DNA from: Tubiluchus corallicola | Lineage: Eukaryota > Priapulida > Priapulimorpha > Priapulimorphida > Tubiluchidae | DNA: 64,000 nt | Direction: 5' to 3' | NCBI GenBank assembly: GCA_030141605.1 | Contig: JAQGDQ010000058.1 | Span: 697,352 to 761,351, forward strand | Shown: piece by piece, positions 13,492 to 40,470 of the stretch | Layout: each line of letters opens with the position of its first letter | Position numbering within the stretch: position 1 is the first letter of the stretch | The notes under the pieces: generated by a model | Seen by the model: only the letters and a program-made list of their open reading frames with translations | Database searches by the model: none | What the model was told of the DNA's origin: nothing | Made by a program: the position numbers and the translations under genes

Positions 13492-14060
13492 ATTGAAGGA
13501 AAACAGGATGATTTTTCAAATATCCTTGCCCATTTGAAGTACAATAAAAAGTACACATTTTTACACCTATAATAATGCCAAACCGTTTCTGATAATTAAA
13601 CAATGTGTGAAAAACTTAATTAACGGCAGGCGAGCCTTACTAGTGATGACATCACAACTGAACAATTTTCGACAGCGCAAACATTCCATGAGCATGTTAC
13701 ACGTTTCCGAAGCGGAAATTGAAGTACAGTATTACTGTACAACATTAAGTGTGATAAACAAAAATTCGGCAAACTAAGTTAAAAGTTAAAATTTCAAGTT
13801 CACGAGTGAGCTCGCGAAAGTGTGCACATCGTCACAACTGAACAACTTCGAACTGAGAGGCACAGCACTTGTTTTATGTGCAACGCATTTCCGAGATACA
13901 GGCGCTAGCACAATCTAACTACCAAATAGCAAAATGCGTGTAACAGCGAAATTACGTTTCTGTGGTAATAATTCTTTCATGTAAGTCATTTTTGACAAAA
14001 ATAGTAAGTTTCCTTTCAATATTTTTTAGGGTATGCTGTTTTGAGCTATAATTTAAGATT
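13492..14060. repeat. Dispersed repeat, copy 1 (family unknown)
   Basis: This stretch matches 42677–43116 in the same orientation. Shared blocks occur in the same order: CAGGATGATTTTTCA, ATAAAAAGTA, ACTCAATTAA-like text, GTGCAACG with TTTCC, TCTAACTA, and GTGGTAATAATTCTTTCA followed by TAAGTCATTTTTGA. Copy 1 is longer in the middle. No terminal inverted repeats or reading frame were found. It lies between the PRDM10-like gene and the SLC22 start. Confidence 0.75.
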
Positions 14061-14915
14061 GGCTCCGGGTTTTTTTTTAATTTGACCCCCTCCGGTTAGA
14101 GTAGGTTTCGTTGCTAGAATTTTAGTGGGTTTAAGCAAATAAAGCTGGCTGTTTTTCGATTTAAAATGACAAGGTTACTGCAGTCTGTTTAGCGAAAAGT
14201 CTCGTCTGTATCAGTGTCAGGTCTCACTTGTAGTTTCCCGCTTTCGTAATATAGTGCAAAGTAGACGGCGCCATTTAAAAAAAAAAACGAAACTTTTGTG
14301 AAGGTACCACTTTCAGTTTGTTCTCACAAATCGCCTTTCAACTCACGTTCAAGTGAGTGGGCAAACAACGTTAAATTTTTTATCACTATTACTAGTGTAA
14401 CTGTTATCACAGTCCACGGTTGAAATACTGCCAAATGTAAGGGTGCAGCGATATGTGTTAAAATAACAATTACTTACAAAACCCTACAAAGGATGACTTT
14501 CCAAACATTCAAACACTAAAAACTCTAGAAAGACATCAAGCAAGTGGTTGTTCTTATGCACGGGTACTAGTCGCCCAGGTAGAACGGTACAGTGTTACGC
14601 CTGTGCAGTACACAAATATTACTTTGGAGCTGCTTTAGTTAACGTTTCCTGGCTAGTTAGATTTTTTGCAAGTGAAACGCGAAGCCAGAGCTAAATTTAT
14701 TTGTGCTTAAAATTGTGTTGTGGAATATTTGGCTCTAACTTTTTGTGATTCCCAGTGCCCATAACTACTTTGACATTAATGTGAAATAGATCGAGGCAGT
14801 TCAGTAACAGTTTGTGAAAAACTACTTGTGATATTATGATTTTAACTTGTTACTGATTTAAAATTTTTGCCAGTCTACTGAAGTCAGACTTGCATTTGTT
14901 GTAAACTTAGGCAGC
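14061..14915 (+). promoter_or_regulatory. Upstream region of the SLC22-like gene
   Basis: This 0.85-kb stretch holds no exon I can support. It should contain the promoter and 5' UTR of the SLC22-like gene, because the first in-frame ATG with clear homology is at 14916. No canonical TATA box at a convincing distance was seen. A poly-A run near 14277–14288 and an ACTTTCAGTTTGTTC-type pyrimidine tract are the only local features. Confidence 0.35.
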
Positions 14916-17900
14916 ATGACGAAAGGAGACGGCTTGAATTTAGAAGAGTTTCTGGCCGCTTTAGGCCAACCCGGACGATATCAATTGGTCATCTATGTGC
15001 TCCTCTGCCTAAATTACATGCCAGTAGCTTTTAACCACCTAGCCATGGTATTCTATGGAGCTGCCCCGCCGCACCATTGCCATGTAATTAAAATTTTTTC
15101 ATTGTACATTAAAATAAAATAAATATGCTAGCTAGATACATTCAGTTTTCCGTCAAATAAAAATTTGTTAAATTTTTGTCTATAGTTACTGTACTGTAAC
15201 TGAGTGACTCAGTGCATACAAAACTATAGAAGAGTATCGGTAAAACAACATTAATGTTCTAAAACAACAATTGCAGTTACAACAAGTCTTTTTCAAAAGT
15301 AAAGCGCACCTAGTTTGCAAAAAAAAGTTCAACGATTAAGCATATAAAATCCCTAAAAATTGAATTAGACGTCCCGCTGATTAAACTGTAAAGTGTTAAG
15401 GAATAACTTACTTCTATAGGAATGGGAGAAGACAGTTAAAGCTAACAGGCGGGTACGAGGGAAATTATATGGATAACAGCTATCATTATAACATACGTCA
15501 GCATTCCGCAATTTAAAAAAAAGATAATCAATTGATTTTTTCAAGTTATAAACGTTAATTATTTTGTTAATCAAAAGGCCAAACGAGAACAAAAACTGGC
15601 TGAAACCTATAATAACGAATTCTACAGAGTGAGTATTATCAGAACGGTTTGTGTATGATTCAAATATTTACGACTTCTTAAAAGTGTACTAAACTGAGAA
15701 CAAATAAGGAATAAATACTTCAAAACTGACAACACCAGGCTATTCCTACTTACTCTTTGATTTCAATTAAGATAAAATTTATAGTTGCCAAACTACAAAA
15801 GCGTGTATACAGCATATTTCTGTAATAACTCCATTTTTCTAATTATGCTGACGATGATAATAAAAACATTTTCTGTATATATTTTTTATTTTAGGTACCT
15901 GATAACGTTTCGCTAAATAATGAATCCATCCCGTATGTTACTGATGAAGATGGAAATTATAGACCGGCAAAATGCTTGAAATATTTTAACTCCAGTACAA
16001 CAGGTAATGTCACATGCTCAGGTGGACCGTACGATTACAGCGTCTATCCTGCAGGAAATCCTGGGCCTGCAGAGAACACCATCGTAGTCGAGGTACATTT
16101 TACATTTCTTCGATTATTATGTCTGACCATTTATGGAAATAATCATTTGTAGTCGGCATCGTAGAAGCCGAGACCCCACAGTGATAATTCAGCTTTTTTA
16201 CATCCATATGGGCAGTTGGCCAGCAAAGCAAGCTCAATCGAATCTTGGTGGGGTAAAACCTACACCAAAAACTTTCCACTCAAGCCACGAGCATCCTGAA
16301 CACTGCGACGAAAACTAACCTTACCTCGCAAGTGATATTCAGTTAGAATTGGAAAAATACGAATGAAACTTTTTGCACAGTTGCCAGCTTTTTTACAAGA
16401 GAAACCTGCATCTCTTTAGACCAGCACTACATATAATTAATTAATTATAAAAACTCGGTGACGTGTTTTCTAAAGAACTTTTTCTCCCTTCACTGAATTG
16501 CTAGCAGTCTGCTTAATATTTTAGTCTGTAACCGTGTATAGGCATTTAAATACACAAGAAAGTAACTCACAGACATCAAAAATATAAAAAGTAATACGCA
16601 ACAAGGTTTTGAAGAAGTTATATGTCTTATCAAATACATGTACATCAGTAGAACTAGTAAGCTATGAATTACATAACGTACAAAATATTTTAATCAAGTT
16701 CAGACTTATTATTATTGTATACATAACACGGTTTGCCACTTATATAATGATTAAATGCTTGACAATGGTACAATGATATCAGATTTTCAGTTTTCGCGAC
16801 TGATATTAAAAGTCAGCAGCGAAATTACGTTAAGAGAATAAGAAAATTCTTAACAGCAAATGCATATAAATGTTAGATAGATCGTGCAACAATCGAACAA
16901 GATGAAGCAGTGAAGTCATTCCGTTTATCAACGCTCTTGAAACTGGGACCAGTCTTCTAAAATTCAAGCCATTAACATGACCATTTATAAGAACTAAAAT
17001 ATTTACGACGCGGTTTACACGAAGTGCAAATATTTCTGACTTCTGAATGAATTCCATCATTAGCTAAGGTTATCATTTATAGTAGCCTAAGTAACCGGTC
17101 TCTGTTTGCTTATGTCACTTGAGATTTACACAGGCCCGCCTATAGGTCATGGTTAGGATGAAATCTACTAATACGTTTAGGGTTTTTTAGACATTCACCT
17201 TCAAACAATAGTTTATCCGGTTATATGGCAAGTTCTTAAATTTACACCACAGTTTCAAAAATTATTTCAACATTTTTTTCATGTTTTCTACTTTTTTGTA
17301 TTAACTTCATCATAGCGTCAGTGTAATATGATACATGTATATATATCTGCCATATATTAGTTCTTTAATCATCTCTAGACGTTTATAAAAACTGCACTTG
17401 CATCATCATATCTAGTGTGTCGACCTGTATTACAGATCTTATCACCTGTAAAGTATTACAGCAACATGAACGAAACCGTATCATCATTTCTGAGCTGCTG
17501 TACTGTATTTAAGAGGGGTAGACTACTTTCCCAGAAAAGTTTTTCAAAAATTTTCCCCGACAAAAAACTTTGCAGAAAACTTTGATCAGAAAATTCACTT
17601 GCCAGAAAAAAATCCCAGAAAGGTTTTTCCCAGAATAGCCATTTCTCAGAATTTTTTTCTTAGAACCGTCATTTCCCAGAAAATAAAGAAAAAGTAATGA
17701 ATCCTTTTTCAGGCGCAGTTAGATAATGCGAAATAAAAAGCAGTTTGTTTTAACTACTCGTATTGATTAATACTGATTTATGATAAAAATTTTGGTCAAC
17801 TCATTAAGGCAAGAAAGTAGATTTGTAACGTCAGAACGATTATATGCGAATCGTGTTGTTCTTTGCATATGCGCAATAGTGAGTAATCACTTCGTGTGAT

Positions 17901-20900
17901 TGGCCATCGAGGTGACGCAATGTCCAGTCTAGCAGTTGATTAGTTGGGTGACTGCTTACGGAATCTCACTTTGGGCAGTTCCTTTCACTGCTATGCCGAA
18001 TTATTTCGCTGTAATAGGGAGAATGTACATGCATCTGATTGCGACTGTGACACCGCTGCCTGTTCAACATTTCACCTCAGAGGATTATTTTAAAAATGAA
18101 CCAGGGTCTGGTCCTGTCATACAAGAACCTGTAAAAAATCTTGTGACGGAGCAAAATTTATTGAGCAAATTTAGACTCCAATATAAGACTCGGTGTTTTC
18201 ATTTTCTAGAACGTTTATTAAACTTTATTTCAAATCATTGGAAAATCAATTAAATTTGATGTGATTATATGGCAAATGATACAATGCTAATTGATTCTAA
18301 TTTAACGCTAAAATAAGTTCCAATGCGCAGGAAAAATATCAGCATGAGTCAATCGCTCAAAACACAGCACATCCTGACTGTCTGTTGTATTCGATGCTTT
18401 GCGTCATTTTAAATGATTCTGATTATCCTTAGTTAAAGCGTTTTAAATAATTAGAAGCAGAAAGATAGCGTATTGAGAAACAGAAGAAGAGAGAGGAAGG
18501 GAAGGGAGACAGATAGGGAGGGAGAGACGGAGAGAAGAAGAGAGGGGTAAGGACGGAAGGCGATAAAGAAGGAGAATCAAACAGAAAAGACAAGCTGAAA
18601 GCTCTATCCTATTAATATAGAATATCTTGCAAATAAAAAATCAACCGAGATTTCCGGGAAATACTTTTTCTGTGAAACGGACCTAAACCATTTAAACAGT
18701 ACCAAAACAGTTAGTCTTTTGCGCATGATGCTTGAAATTCGATGTAGTAGTCTTCGCACACTAACGATATTTTCTCGATACGGATTGGGTAACCTAATCT
18801 GTTAGTAACCCAGATATTCATTGGCATTATTATAAGTTCATAGTGAATTTGTATTTAGTTCCACCATTCCATGTCAAAGAGAAGTTTTATTTACATAAAT
18901 TCTCATTTTTTATACGAAGCTTGAAAATCAGCGCTTATTTATTTTTGTAGTGGGATTTGGTTTGCGATGAAGCGTACAAATCGTTTCTTGCCACAACTCT
19001 TTACTTTGTGGGAGTTATGATAGGTGCTTCGGTTTTTGGTGCTATGGGCGATTGGTAAGTGTTTGTGGTATAACAGTTTCAAGAACATGCGTATATTGGT
19101 ATTTTAGTACAAAATTTCTTGTCAAAAGTGGGGCGTATAGCTGAGCAGTCAAAATGTGGCCTTGGTGACAAAAGTTAAGCAACTTTGGTTCAGAAAAAAT
19201 GTCTTATGATTGGTTTGAATGAGTTCATCTGCCACACTGCCTCAGGCAGTTTCTGTCATTATGGGAGACTAAAGTATACCGTATTTTCCCATGTATAAGA
19301 GACCCTTTTTTGCTCAGAATTTTCACTTTAAAAATATGGGGTCTCTTATACATGGGAGTAAGCCAACCCTTGGAGAAGTCTGCAGCTGGGTCCTCAAGGC
19401 ATGGAATGGTGTAAAGCCAGAGGTCATTATTAAATCTTTCAAGAAGTGTGGCATCTCCAATGCCATGGACGGCACAGAGGACAATGCCATTTTTGAGCAG
19501 AGTGACTCCTCTGATGATGAACTGGCTGGAATTGCTGAAGGTCTGACTCCAGTTGATATTTTTGATGAGAGTGATGAGGAATTTAATGATTTCTATGATG
19601 AATAAAGTTATTCATTACTAAAAAACTTTTTTCCAGAATTTTTGCCTAAAAATTGAAGGGGTCTCTTATACACAGGGGTCTCTTATACATGGGAAAATAC
19701 GGTATATACCTGAAGCTAAGACCCTTCAATTTTTAGGCAAAAATTCTGGAAAAAAGTTTTTTCAGACGGACATTTTTAGAGGGTAGAGTACAACTTTTTT
19801 CAACTCAGTGCGGTACTGAAAACAAAATAAAACCAGTTAATGTGTTGTAGAAAAAGAGTACTGGTATATATTAAAGTGCGTACCTGCAAACCTGTAACAG
19901 GAAAAGAGAAAACGAGGAGATAATGCCTGTGTCACGATGCTTGTATTGCTTACAACTGCTTCATAGTCGAACGCGACACGCAAAACAGTTGTAGAGCACT
20001 TATTTCTTTAAAATCATTAGTGTCACAATTTATGCATCTTATTGAAAAGACTTACTCCCATGTATAAGAGACCCCCTATTTTTAAAGTGAAAATTCTGAG
20101 CAGAAAAGGGTCTCTTATACACGGGAAAATACGGTACATCATCATTGCAAGACACTACTGTGTTCATTTTTACAGACCTTAAGAAAGCCAAAAATAAAAA
20201 TACACTTGAGGCAGCCACATGTCTAAACAATATAGCACACATGAGTAACCCCAGGAAAGCAAAGTCATAATAATATATGCACTCACGTTAGTCCGTGATT
20301 AATTTATGTGCGATTTCATTTTAATTCTAGGATAGGAAGAAAGCCCACATTGCTCTTATGCCTGTATTCGTACCTGGCTTTAGGAATTGGCTTGCATTTC
20401 GTCACGAATTACGTGCAGTTTGTCGTCTTGAGAGTTTTCATTGGAATGTGCATGCAGGTAAATCAGGTTTTCATGACTGTGGTATACCCCTATGTTCATT
20501 AACATCCCATAATTAATAAATTACAAAACACATTTTAACAAAATAGATGGTCTACTTAGTTAAATCGAAATCAGTTTACCACCTTTTATTTTTAATTCAT
20601 TTTGTTACGAGTCACGTCGCTTTGTATGGGCACATTAACCACTTAGTACAGTTGCGAAAGAATTTTATAATCTGCTAAATGCTAGTCTTAGCTTTAGTGT
20701 TATGAAAGTGAATTAATTACATTTAGAGATAATTCTGTTCCAGGGTTTACAGACAAACACGTATGTTCTATTCTCGGAAATGTTTGTGGCAAGATACAGA
20801 ACCCACGTTGGTACCATGTTCGAACCATTCTGGGGAATGGGTGTTATATGGCTAGCACTTGTAGCTTGGTTAATTAAAGACTGGAGGTATATGCAGCTAG

Positions 20901-23900
20901 CCCTAGTCTTACCAAGTGTTCTCACAATTGTCTACATATGGTATGTACTTTACGACCTAAATTCTTATAATCTGCAACTTACGAAACATATTCGTGAAGC
21001 CTCTTTTAAATGTACACAAAGTACTTAAACTTAGTTATAAAATGCATAAATAGAAATTGATGTTAAATTCTTTTAACGATGTTAAAATTAAAGGCGCTAA
21101 AAAGAAGCTACTAATTTAATTAGATAAGGCTAAATTCTTATGCTTGGATTAGGACAGAAATGCTACGTAGAAGCTTTCATAAACTAAATTAGGATAAGTG
21201 ATCCCTAAATAAATTTAGAAAACTCTATCATCCAATTTGTTTGCTTGTCAAGATCATTCCCAAGTTCTACCGAGCACAGCACCGAACCAATGCCACCTAC
21301 CTACAAACTGAGCGCTTCCAACAACCGAGTACCGCATATCACTTAATCATGCAACACATCTTATACTTGATTTGCTGATTCACCTAAATATCATATGTAC
21401 AATTTAACTGCTACAGCTGACAATTATTTCATAAACAGTTTGTAGTTTCTTACTGTAATTATGATTCACTACATCTGCGCATATATGATATATATATATA
21501 TATACCTCATATTCTCTTCAGGGTTTCATGTTTTCATTTTTTTTTAGTATCTCGAATGCTTTATGAGTGAAAATTTTACGAATACGCATTACAAACTGCT
21601 TAAAAATGTTTTTAATTCTACAGGATAATGCCAGAGTCATTTCGCTGGTTATTTATCAAGAATAAGTTATCTCGTGTAGAGACTCAAATGAAGCGAACTT
21701 GTAGGTTTAATAACATAAAACTACCTGATATTAAACTTGATAAAGTGCACATTCCTGGACAACAATCAGAACAAGAACGAAAACATACACCTCTAGACCT
21801 CGTTCGCACACCGAGGTTACGAAAAAATACTCTCTTAGCTTTCTATGTCTGGTAAGTTACATAATAATTATCTTTTCTAGGTTCTATAATATAATATATT
21901 ATTTTTCTATAATAAGCCAGCTATCACATCTTATTTAGTTTTCATAATTATCGAGTAACTTACAAGTTACATTTATAAAACCAAAACATTATAAGTTATG
22001 TTATATAAAAGTGATAAATGAATTTTTGTGGTGCAGCAACAGTCGTTTAATGCGGGCCTGTAACAAAATCTGCGAAAAATGCAACTTTATCTATTTGAAT
22101 AGATTTCTACCTTACCGTGAACAGTGGAAAAGGCTCAGTACAAAATCCGTGTGGCACCCTACGTTTCCGTAAACATTTCAATTTTCTTCAATTGGGCTTT
22201 ATTTATGATGCACATTTAAGATTTCAAAAACACTGAACAGTGATAGATTTCTTTATAATTCAACTAAAATGGTTTCTTGCTCTAAGTTACAACTCTGTTC
22301 ATTTTAAGGTTTGCAACATCGTGTGTTTATTATGGATTGTCTCTCGCAACATCAACATGGAAAGGAAACAAATATCTCATATTTTTCATATCTGGAATAG
22401 GAGAAATGCCTGCCTACTTGGCAGCAGTCTTTATTTTGCACAGGTAGTACAAAGTTATGTTGTAGATCCCGCGCTGAAACTTCTAAAGTTGAAATTTTAC
22501 AGATCCAAGAAAGTCTTTAAAAATGAATAAGACATGGAATTATGGCATTTTTTAGGTTTGGCAGGAAGAAACCAATGTTCGTTTATTTTGCTGTAGCAGG
22601 AATAGGTTGCATACTGTCTGTTACCTTACCCACTGTAAACAGTAAGTAATATTTTCCAATAACGGCTCTCCCACACCAAATATACTTACACTGACCAATG
22701 CTCTAAGCAAGTTTCAAATAAACTAGCTTAAAATTTAATATTGAAATATTTCATCTAATCTTAATGGCAGAAATACTTATGAGCTAGCACGATGAATTGA
22801 ATTTTGACACCATTCCAACAAATTGTCTAACTGAGTTTTGGCACCATTCCTACAAATTGTTTATCTGGGTAAACAACTGATTCAGTGTGAATGAACTGCA
22901 GAAAACGCATAACGCGGAATTCTTATATAATATAACATGACCTTGAATATCACGCACTCAAAGCTGGTTGAACATAAAAACTACGCTACGTACAGTTTAC
23001 GACATAAATCTCCCCGTGTATTCACTCTTCCGGTTTTGAGGATTATTGCTGAGGATCATACTTTTGATTGCCATCAAAGCTCCATCAGAAATGTAATTAC
23101 ACATAATAATTGCCTTTTCCTTTGTCGCTAGTGCATGAGTTAGTGTGAAACATTCTAAATATCAGTTACACTTTAGTTACCTACGTAGTACATAGATAGA
23201 AGCCAAACTTAAAAATTCCCTCGAAACATCGTTTGAAGTCAGAATCACTCACTGTAATTAACTGCTGCGTAAGTGCAGTTGTACATAGAGTACCTAAACA
23301 CAACTAGCTAAATAAATCAGTTAAGCAAACCATTTGAATGAACAGATTCCGTGTGACAAAGCTACTAACTACATTTTACATTCTACAGAATATGGTGAAG
23401 ATATCTCAATAGGAAGAACAATAGCAGGGTTAATCGGAAGGCTAGCTGCTGCAGGGTGCTTCAGTGTCATTTTCCTCTACGGGGCGGAGTTGTTTCCCAC
23501 CGTCATACGAAGCATGGCGTGGGGCATGTGTGCCCTGTTTGGAAGGCTGGGAGCAGTCATTGCTCCACAAGTCAACTTTGCGGTAAGTCAGTTTCAAACT
23601 TTCAATTGTCTAAAAGCAAAAACTTTACATCCAAAACAATGGCACATTCGGTTAACACAACTGTTTTATTCATTACATTTATTAGGGGCAAGCTAAATCG
23701 AAATCTCTTCCTGGAATAGTGTTTGGATGCATAGCTATTTTAGCTGCATTTCTGACTCTCTTTCTACCAGAAACAAATAAAAAGCGCCTCCCGGATACAA
23801 TAGAAGAGGCAGAAGCATTTGACGTAGCTAAAGACACGAAGCCTCTAACAACACCTCAGAACGTGGATAATGAAAGCCAAATAAATGAGGGGTTTTATTA

Positions 23901-23925
23901 CAGTGATAATGTCACAAAATTCTGA
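14916..23925 (+). CDS. SLC22-family organic ion transporter (complete, 10 exons)
   Basis: Exons: 14916–15083, 15895–16092, 18951–19054, 20331–20457, 20744–20940, 21624–21851, 22309–22443, 22556–22641, 23389–23582, 23686–23925 (TGA). Every junction keeps phase, giving about 558 residues, the usual SLC22 length. Visible family marks: a hydrophobic first segment after LGQPGRYQ; a large extracellular loop in exon 2 with sequons NVS, NES, NSS and NVT and paired cysteines; EWDLVCDE across exons 2–3; the MFS loop GDWIGRKP; PESFRWL; YGAELFPTVIR; and the C-terminal LPET…LPDTIEEAE. The family is 12-TM plasma-membrane major-facilitator carriers for organic cations, anions or zwitterions such as carnitine. 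The substrate cannot be assigned from sequence. Confidence 0.92.
15895..16092 (+). other. Glycosylated extracellular loop exon of the SLC22-like carrier
   Basis: The exon lies between TM1 and TM2. It encodes a 66-residue hydrophilic segment with four N-glycosylation sequons (NVS, NES, NSS, NVT) and cysteines expected to pair in the extracellular domain. It ends ENTIVVE, directly followed by WDLVCDEAYK in the next exon. This is the standard SLC22 layout. Confidence 0.75.
17525..17700. repeat. Degenerate short tandem repeat (CCCAGAAAAGTTTTTC-like)
   Basis: About eight imperfect repeats of a CCCAGAA/TTTTTC unit lie within the SLC22 intron between exons 2 and 3. Unit length varies from about 18 to 25 bp and no coding frame is present. 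Confidence 0.55.
18476..18565. repeat. Polypurine tract
   Basis: About 90 bases are nearly pure A/G (GAGAGGAAGGGAAGGGAGAC and similar) in the SLC22 intron before exon 3. This is low-complexity DNA, with no gene. Confidence 0.8.
19277..19704 (+). mobile_element. Non-autonomous pogo/Tigger-type element, copy A, with transposase C-terminus
   Basis: TA-flanked ends carry inverted repeats: left CCGTATTTTCCC, right GGGAAAATACGG. Inside is an open frame whose readable part (WVLKAWNGVKPEVIIKSFKK, CGISNAMDGTEDNA) is the C-terminal end of a pogo/Tigger DDE transposase. It finishes with an acidic tail, [13 protein letters not shown], then TAA at about 19605. The catalytic domain is absent, so the copy is an internal-deletion derivative. 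It lies in the SLC22 intron between exons 3 and 4. Copies B–F share its ends. Confidence 0.85.
19719..20136 (-). mobile_element. Pogo/Tigger-type element, copy B (opposite orientation, one end truncated)
   Basis: Reversed relative to copy A. It ends on the right with GGGAAAATACGG followed by TA, and contains the same internal text as copy C. Its left end stops within AGACCCTTCAATTTTTAGG and lacks the terminal CCGTATTTTCCC block. It begins only about 14 bp after copy A, so the two share inverted arms of about 45 bp. Confidence 0.8.
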
Positions 23926-24013
23926 GCATGAAGTTGCTCATCTAATTAACATGTTCTTGTGCGCTGTGATAGAATAGGTATATTATTATATCATGAACGT
24001 AGAAGTTTAGCAG

Positions 24014-24019
24014 AATAAA
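24014..24019 (+). terminator. Poly(A) signal AATAAA of the SLC22-like gene
   Basis: A canonical AATAAA lies 89 bp after the TGA, followed by a T-rich stretch. It is the best candidate 3' end signal for this gene. Confidence 0.6.
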
Positions 24020-24206
24020 GTTTTTGCAATAATCGAAATCGTCTGTACTTGCTGTTTAATTACGAGAACTGAATAAATATTAAAAATTTTTATTTTTACT
24101 CCAAACATACATCTCTTAGTGGTAATGTAATAATTAGCTACTGCTCAGATTATGAAATTATATGAATCATCCCTCAACTATCACGTTACATCTTTCATGT
24201 TAAATA

Positions 24207-24665
24207 TACCGTATTTTCCCGTGTATAAGAGACCCTTTTTTGCTCAGAATTTTCACTTTAAAAATCAGGGGTCTCTTATACATGGGAGTAAGTCTTTTCA
24301 ATAAGATGCATAAATTGTGACACTAATGATTTTAAAGAAATAAGTGCTCTACAACTGTTTTGCGTGTCGCGTTCGACTATGAAGCGGTTGTAAGCAATAC
24401 AAGCATCGTGACACAGGCATTATCTCCTCGTTTTCTCTTTTCCTGTTACAGGTTTGCAGGTACGCACTTTAATATATACCAGTACTCTTTTTCTACAACA
24501 CATTAACTGGTTTTATTTTGTTTTCAGTACCGCACTGAGTTGAAAAAAGTTGTACTCTACCCTCTAAAAATGTCCGTCTGAAAAAACTTTTTTCCAGAAT
24601 TTTTGCCTAAAAATTGAAGGGGTCTCTTATACACAAGGGTCTCTTATACACGGGAAAATACGGTA
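24207..24665 (+). mobile_element. Pogo/Tigger-type element, copy C
   Basis: Flanked by TA on both sides with the same CCGTATTTTCCCGTGTATAA and inverted right end. The interior matches copy B (reverse complement) and lacks the acidic transposase tail of copies A, D, E and F. The right end has two direct GGTCTCTTATACA motifs. It sits 180 bp beyond the SLC22 poly(A) signal. Confidence 0.85.
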
Positions 24666-25506
24666 TATGAAAGTACACTCAACTGAATGCCGCAAGTGTG
24701 GTTAACTAACTCAGATTTTCAGATGTCTTTCATCCCAGACATCTAGTGATACTGATGCACATTTCCATTAGGTTACTGTTAACTTCTGATCAGTTTGCAC
24801 TTAGATGACGTTTTATTTAAATAACTCTCAAACTCAGTTATATATGTCATGTTCAATATCTCAGATATATATATATATATGTATGCAGCAAAAAATAACG
24901 CAGAATATTTTTAATGCAAGCTTTTTAAATAGATCGGGCAAATGATGTTTCCATGACAACAACTGGAAGGTTTGTTTCAGGAAGGATGAATAGGATGGTA
25001 ACATAAATCATGAAAGATGGGCGAACGTATGAGGGAGGTGGAATCAATCATGACGGCAAAAGAGAACACGGGTATGGCAAGGAAATAAATTTGGAAGTTC
25101 TAAGAGTTTGTTAAACAATCACAAGGGAAAATAAAGTGGGGAAAAAACACACGACAACGTATACAAAGTAACATGTAATGGAGATCTAGAGGAAAATTGG
25201 AAGGATTTCATAAGCAGAAAACAATGAAAAAGCTTGTAATTGAGGAGGTATAACAAAAACAGTTTTGAAAAGACCGTAGGAAAATTTGGTAGTGAAGAGG
25301 AAGGAAACAAATCAGTCTTTAAAAGGAATGTCAGGATGCACACTGACGAAAACAGCAAGAAAATCAATGATGAAGGGAGAAGGTACAAAAACAGGCAAGC
25401 TGGGAGGAATAAGAAGGATCCGAAGATAACAGCTTAACAGCATAATTGAAATAACGAAATATTACTGATAAACTCAACAAATAAAGTAATAGAACAGCCG
25501 CCATGA
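24666..25506. other. Intergenic stretch between the SLC22-like and PCBP-like genes
   Basis: No gene supported. It contains a short (TA)n run near 24866 and a purine-rich segment from about 24975 to 25435. That segment gives a 65-codon open frame of Lys/Asn/Arg-rich sequence, which looks compositional rather than coding. Confidence 0.4.
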
Positions 25507-25512
25507 TTTATT
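25507..25512 (-). terminator. Candidate poly(A) signal of the PCBP-like gene
   Basis: TTTATT on the plus strand is AATAAA on the minus strand, about 1.1 kb beyond the PCBP stop codon. If it is used, 25513–26596 is a long AT-rich 3' UTR; no coding exon is seen there. Confidence 0.35.
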
Positions 25513-26596
25513 TTCAAAAAGGAAAATACCTACAGAGATTTAAACAATTTCTCTCAATAGCATAGAAATACTCACAATTGTGGTTGGGTTACATGATCTC
25601 AACATTATTATACTAAGAATTTAACAGACTAAAAAGTTCTTGTCAGGTACTCAAGCAAAAGTAACCTTGTGTCCATCGTCAGTATGACTAAAATAGAAAG
25701 CTATAAAAACCAAATGCTACATAATTCTGAAAACAAAAAGTGAAAGCATACAAATGCAATATTACTATATACTAAAATTTAATTTACAAAGAAATTTTTC
25801 AAAACGAAGCTTAATATGTCATATAGCTAAGTGCCACACTGCAACACAATTTAATTTACAAGCAGAAACTTTCAAATTTGAGTTCAGCACTCTTTTCCAC
25901 TGAGCCCAGATATTATCTCTCTAAAATGCTCCATTATATAGATATAATTTGAAATCTTTAAATCACACATTAACTAATCTGCATAATCACTTAAACTTGA
26001 TTGATGCAACTATTAGCACCCAAACCAAGGTACATCTATAATATTAAATACATAAAAGATGACTTAAATTTTGAAATTTGACTTTTATGCCCCTAACGAA
26101 GCCACCTGTTAAATCTCAAAATTCTTAATGTAAGGGAAAAATTACGACAAATATCCACATAATTTAAGGAATGCAATTAAATTATGATGAAAATAGAGGT
26201 GTCGATAGATTCATTACATTACATTCACGCTTACTGAAATCATCTATCACTAGTCGTTTCCTTGATGACATTGGTGCCGTACAAAAATTATAAATTCTAT
26301 AGCCGTTAGTGTGAACTAATGTATCTCATCTAATCCGTCGCCACCTCTTATAGAACAGTGCTAAGTACTATTTCATTACGCAAATATTTCAATTATTTTC
26401 CTTGCCGAAAGGTGCAAATTAAAATCACTATGAGAGTCACAATAGTGAATGTCCACAGCAACATGCACCTGAGCTAGAATAATTCTGATCTTAATTCTTA
26501 TACTTGGCAAACACACTCAATGCTTTAACAAAAAAGGCATTACCAGTTGATTCGAAAGGGATGAGATAAAATTGTACAACCACATGGAATTCAATG

Positions 26597-40415
<13,819 letters not shown>

Positions 40416-40470
40416 GCTATCAGTCAGACTGAAACTTTTTCTTGCGGCTGCGGATGTTGCTTTTATATAT

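Noticed and set aside
17936-18253. 105-codon plus-strand open frame in an SLC22 intron
   Set aside because: No family resemblance, no splice context joining it to neighbours, and in-frame use would break the SLC22 phase.
22793-22867. Local tandem duplication (CACCATTCC–ACAAATTGT, about 40 bp)
   Set aside because: Two imperfect copies in an intron; ordinary local duplication with no further signal.
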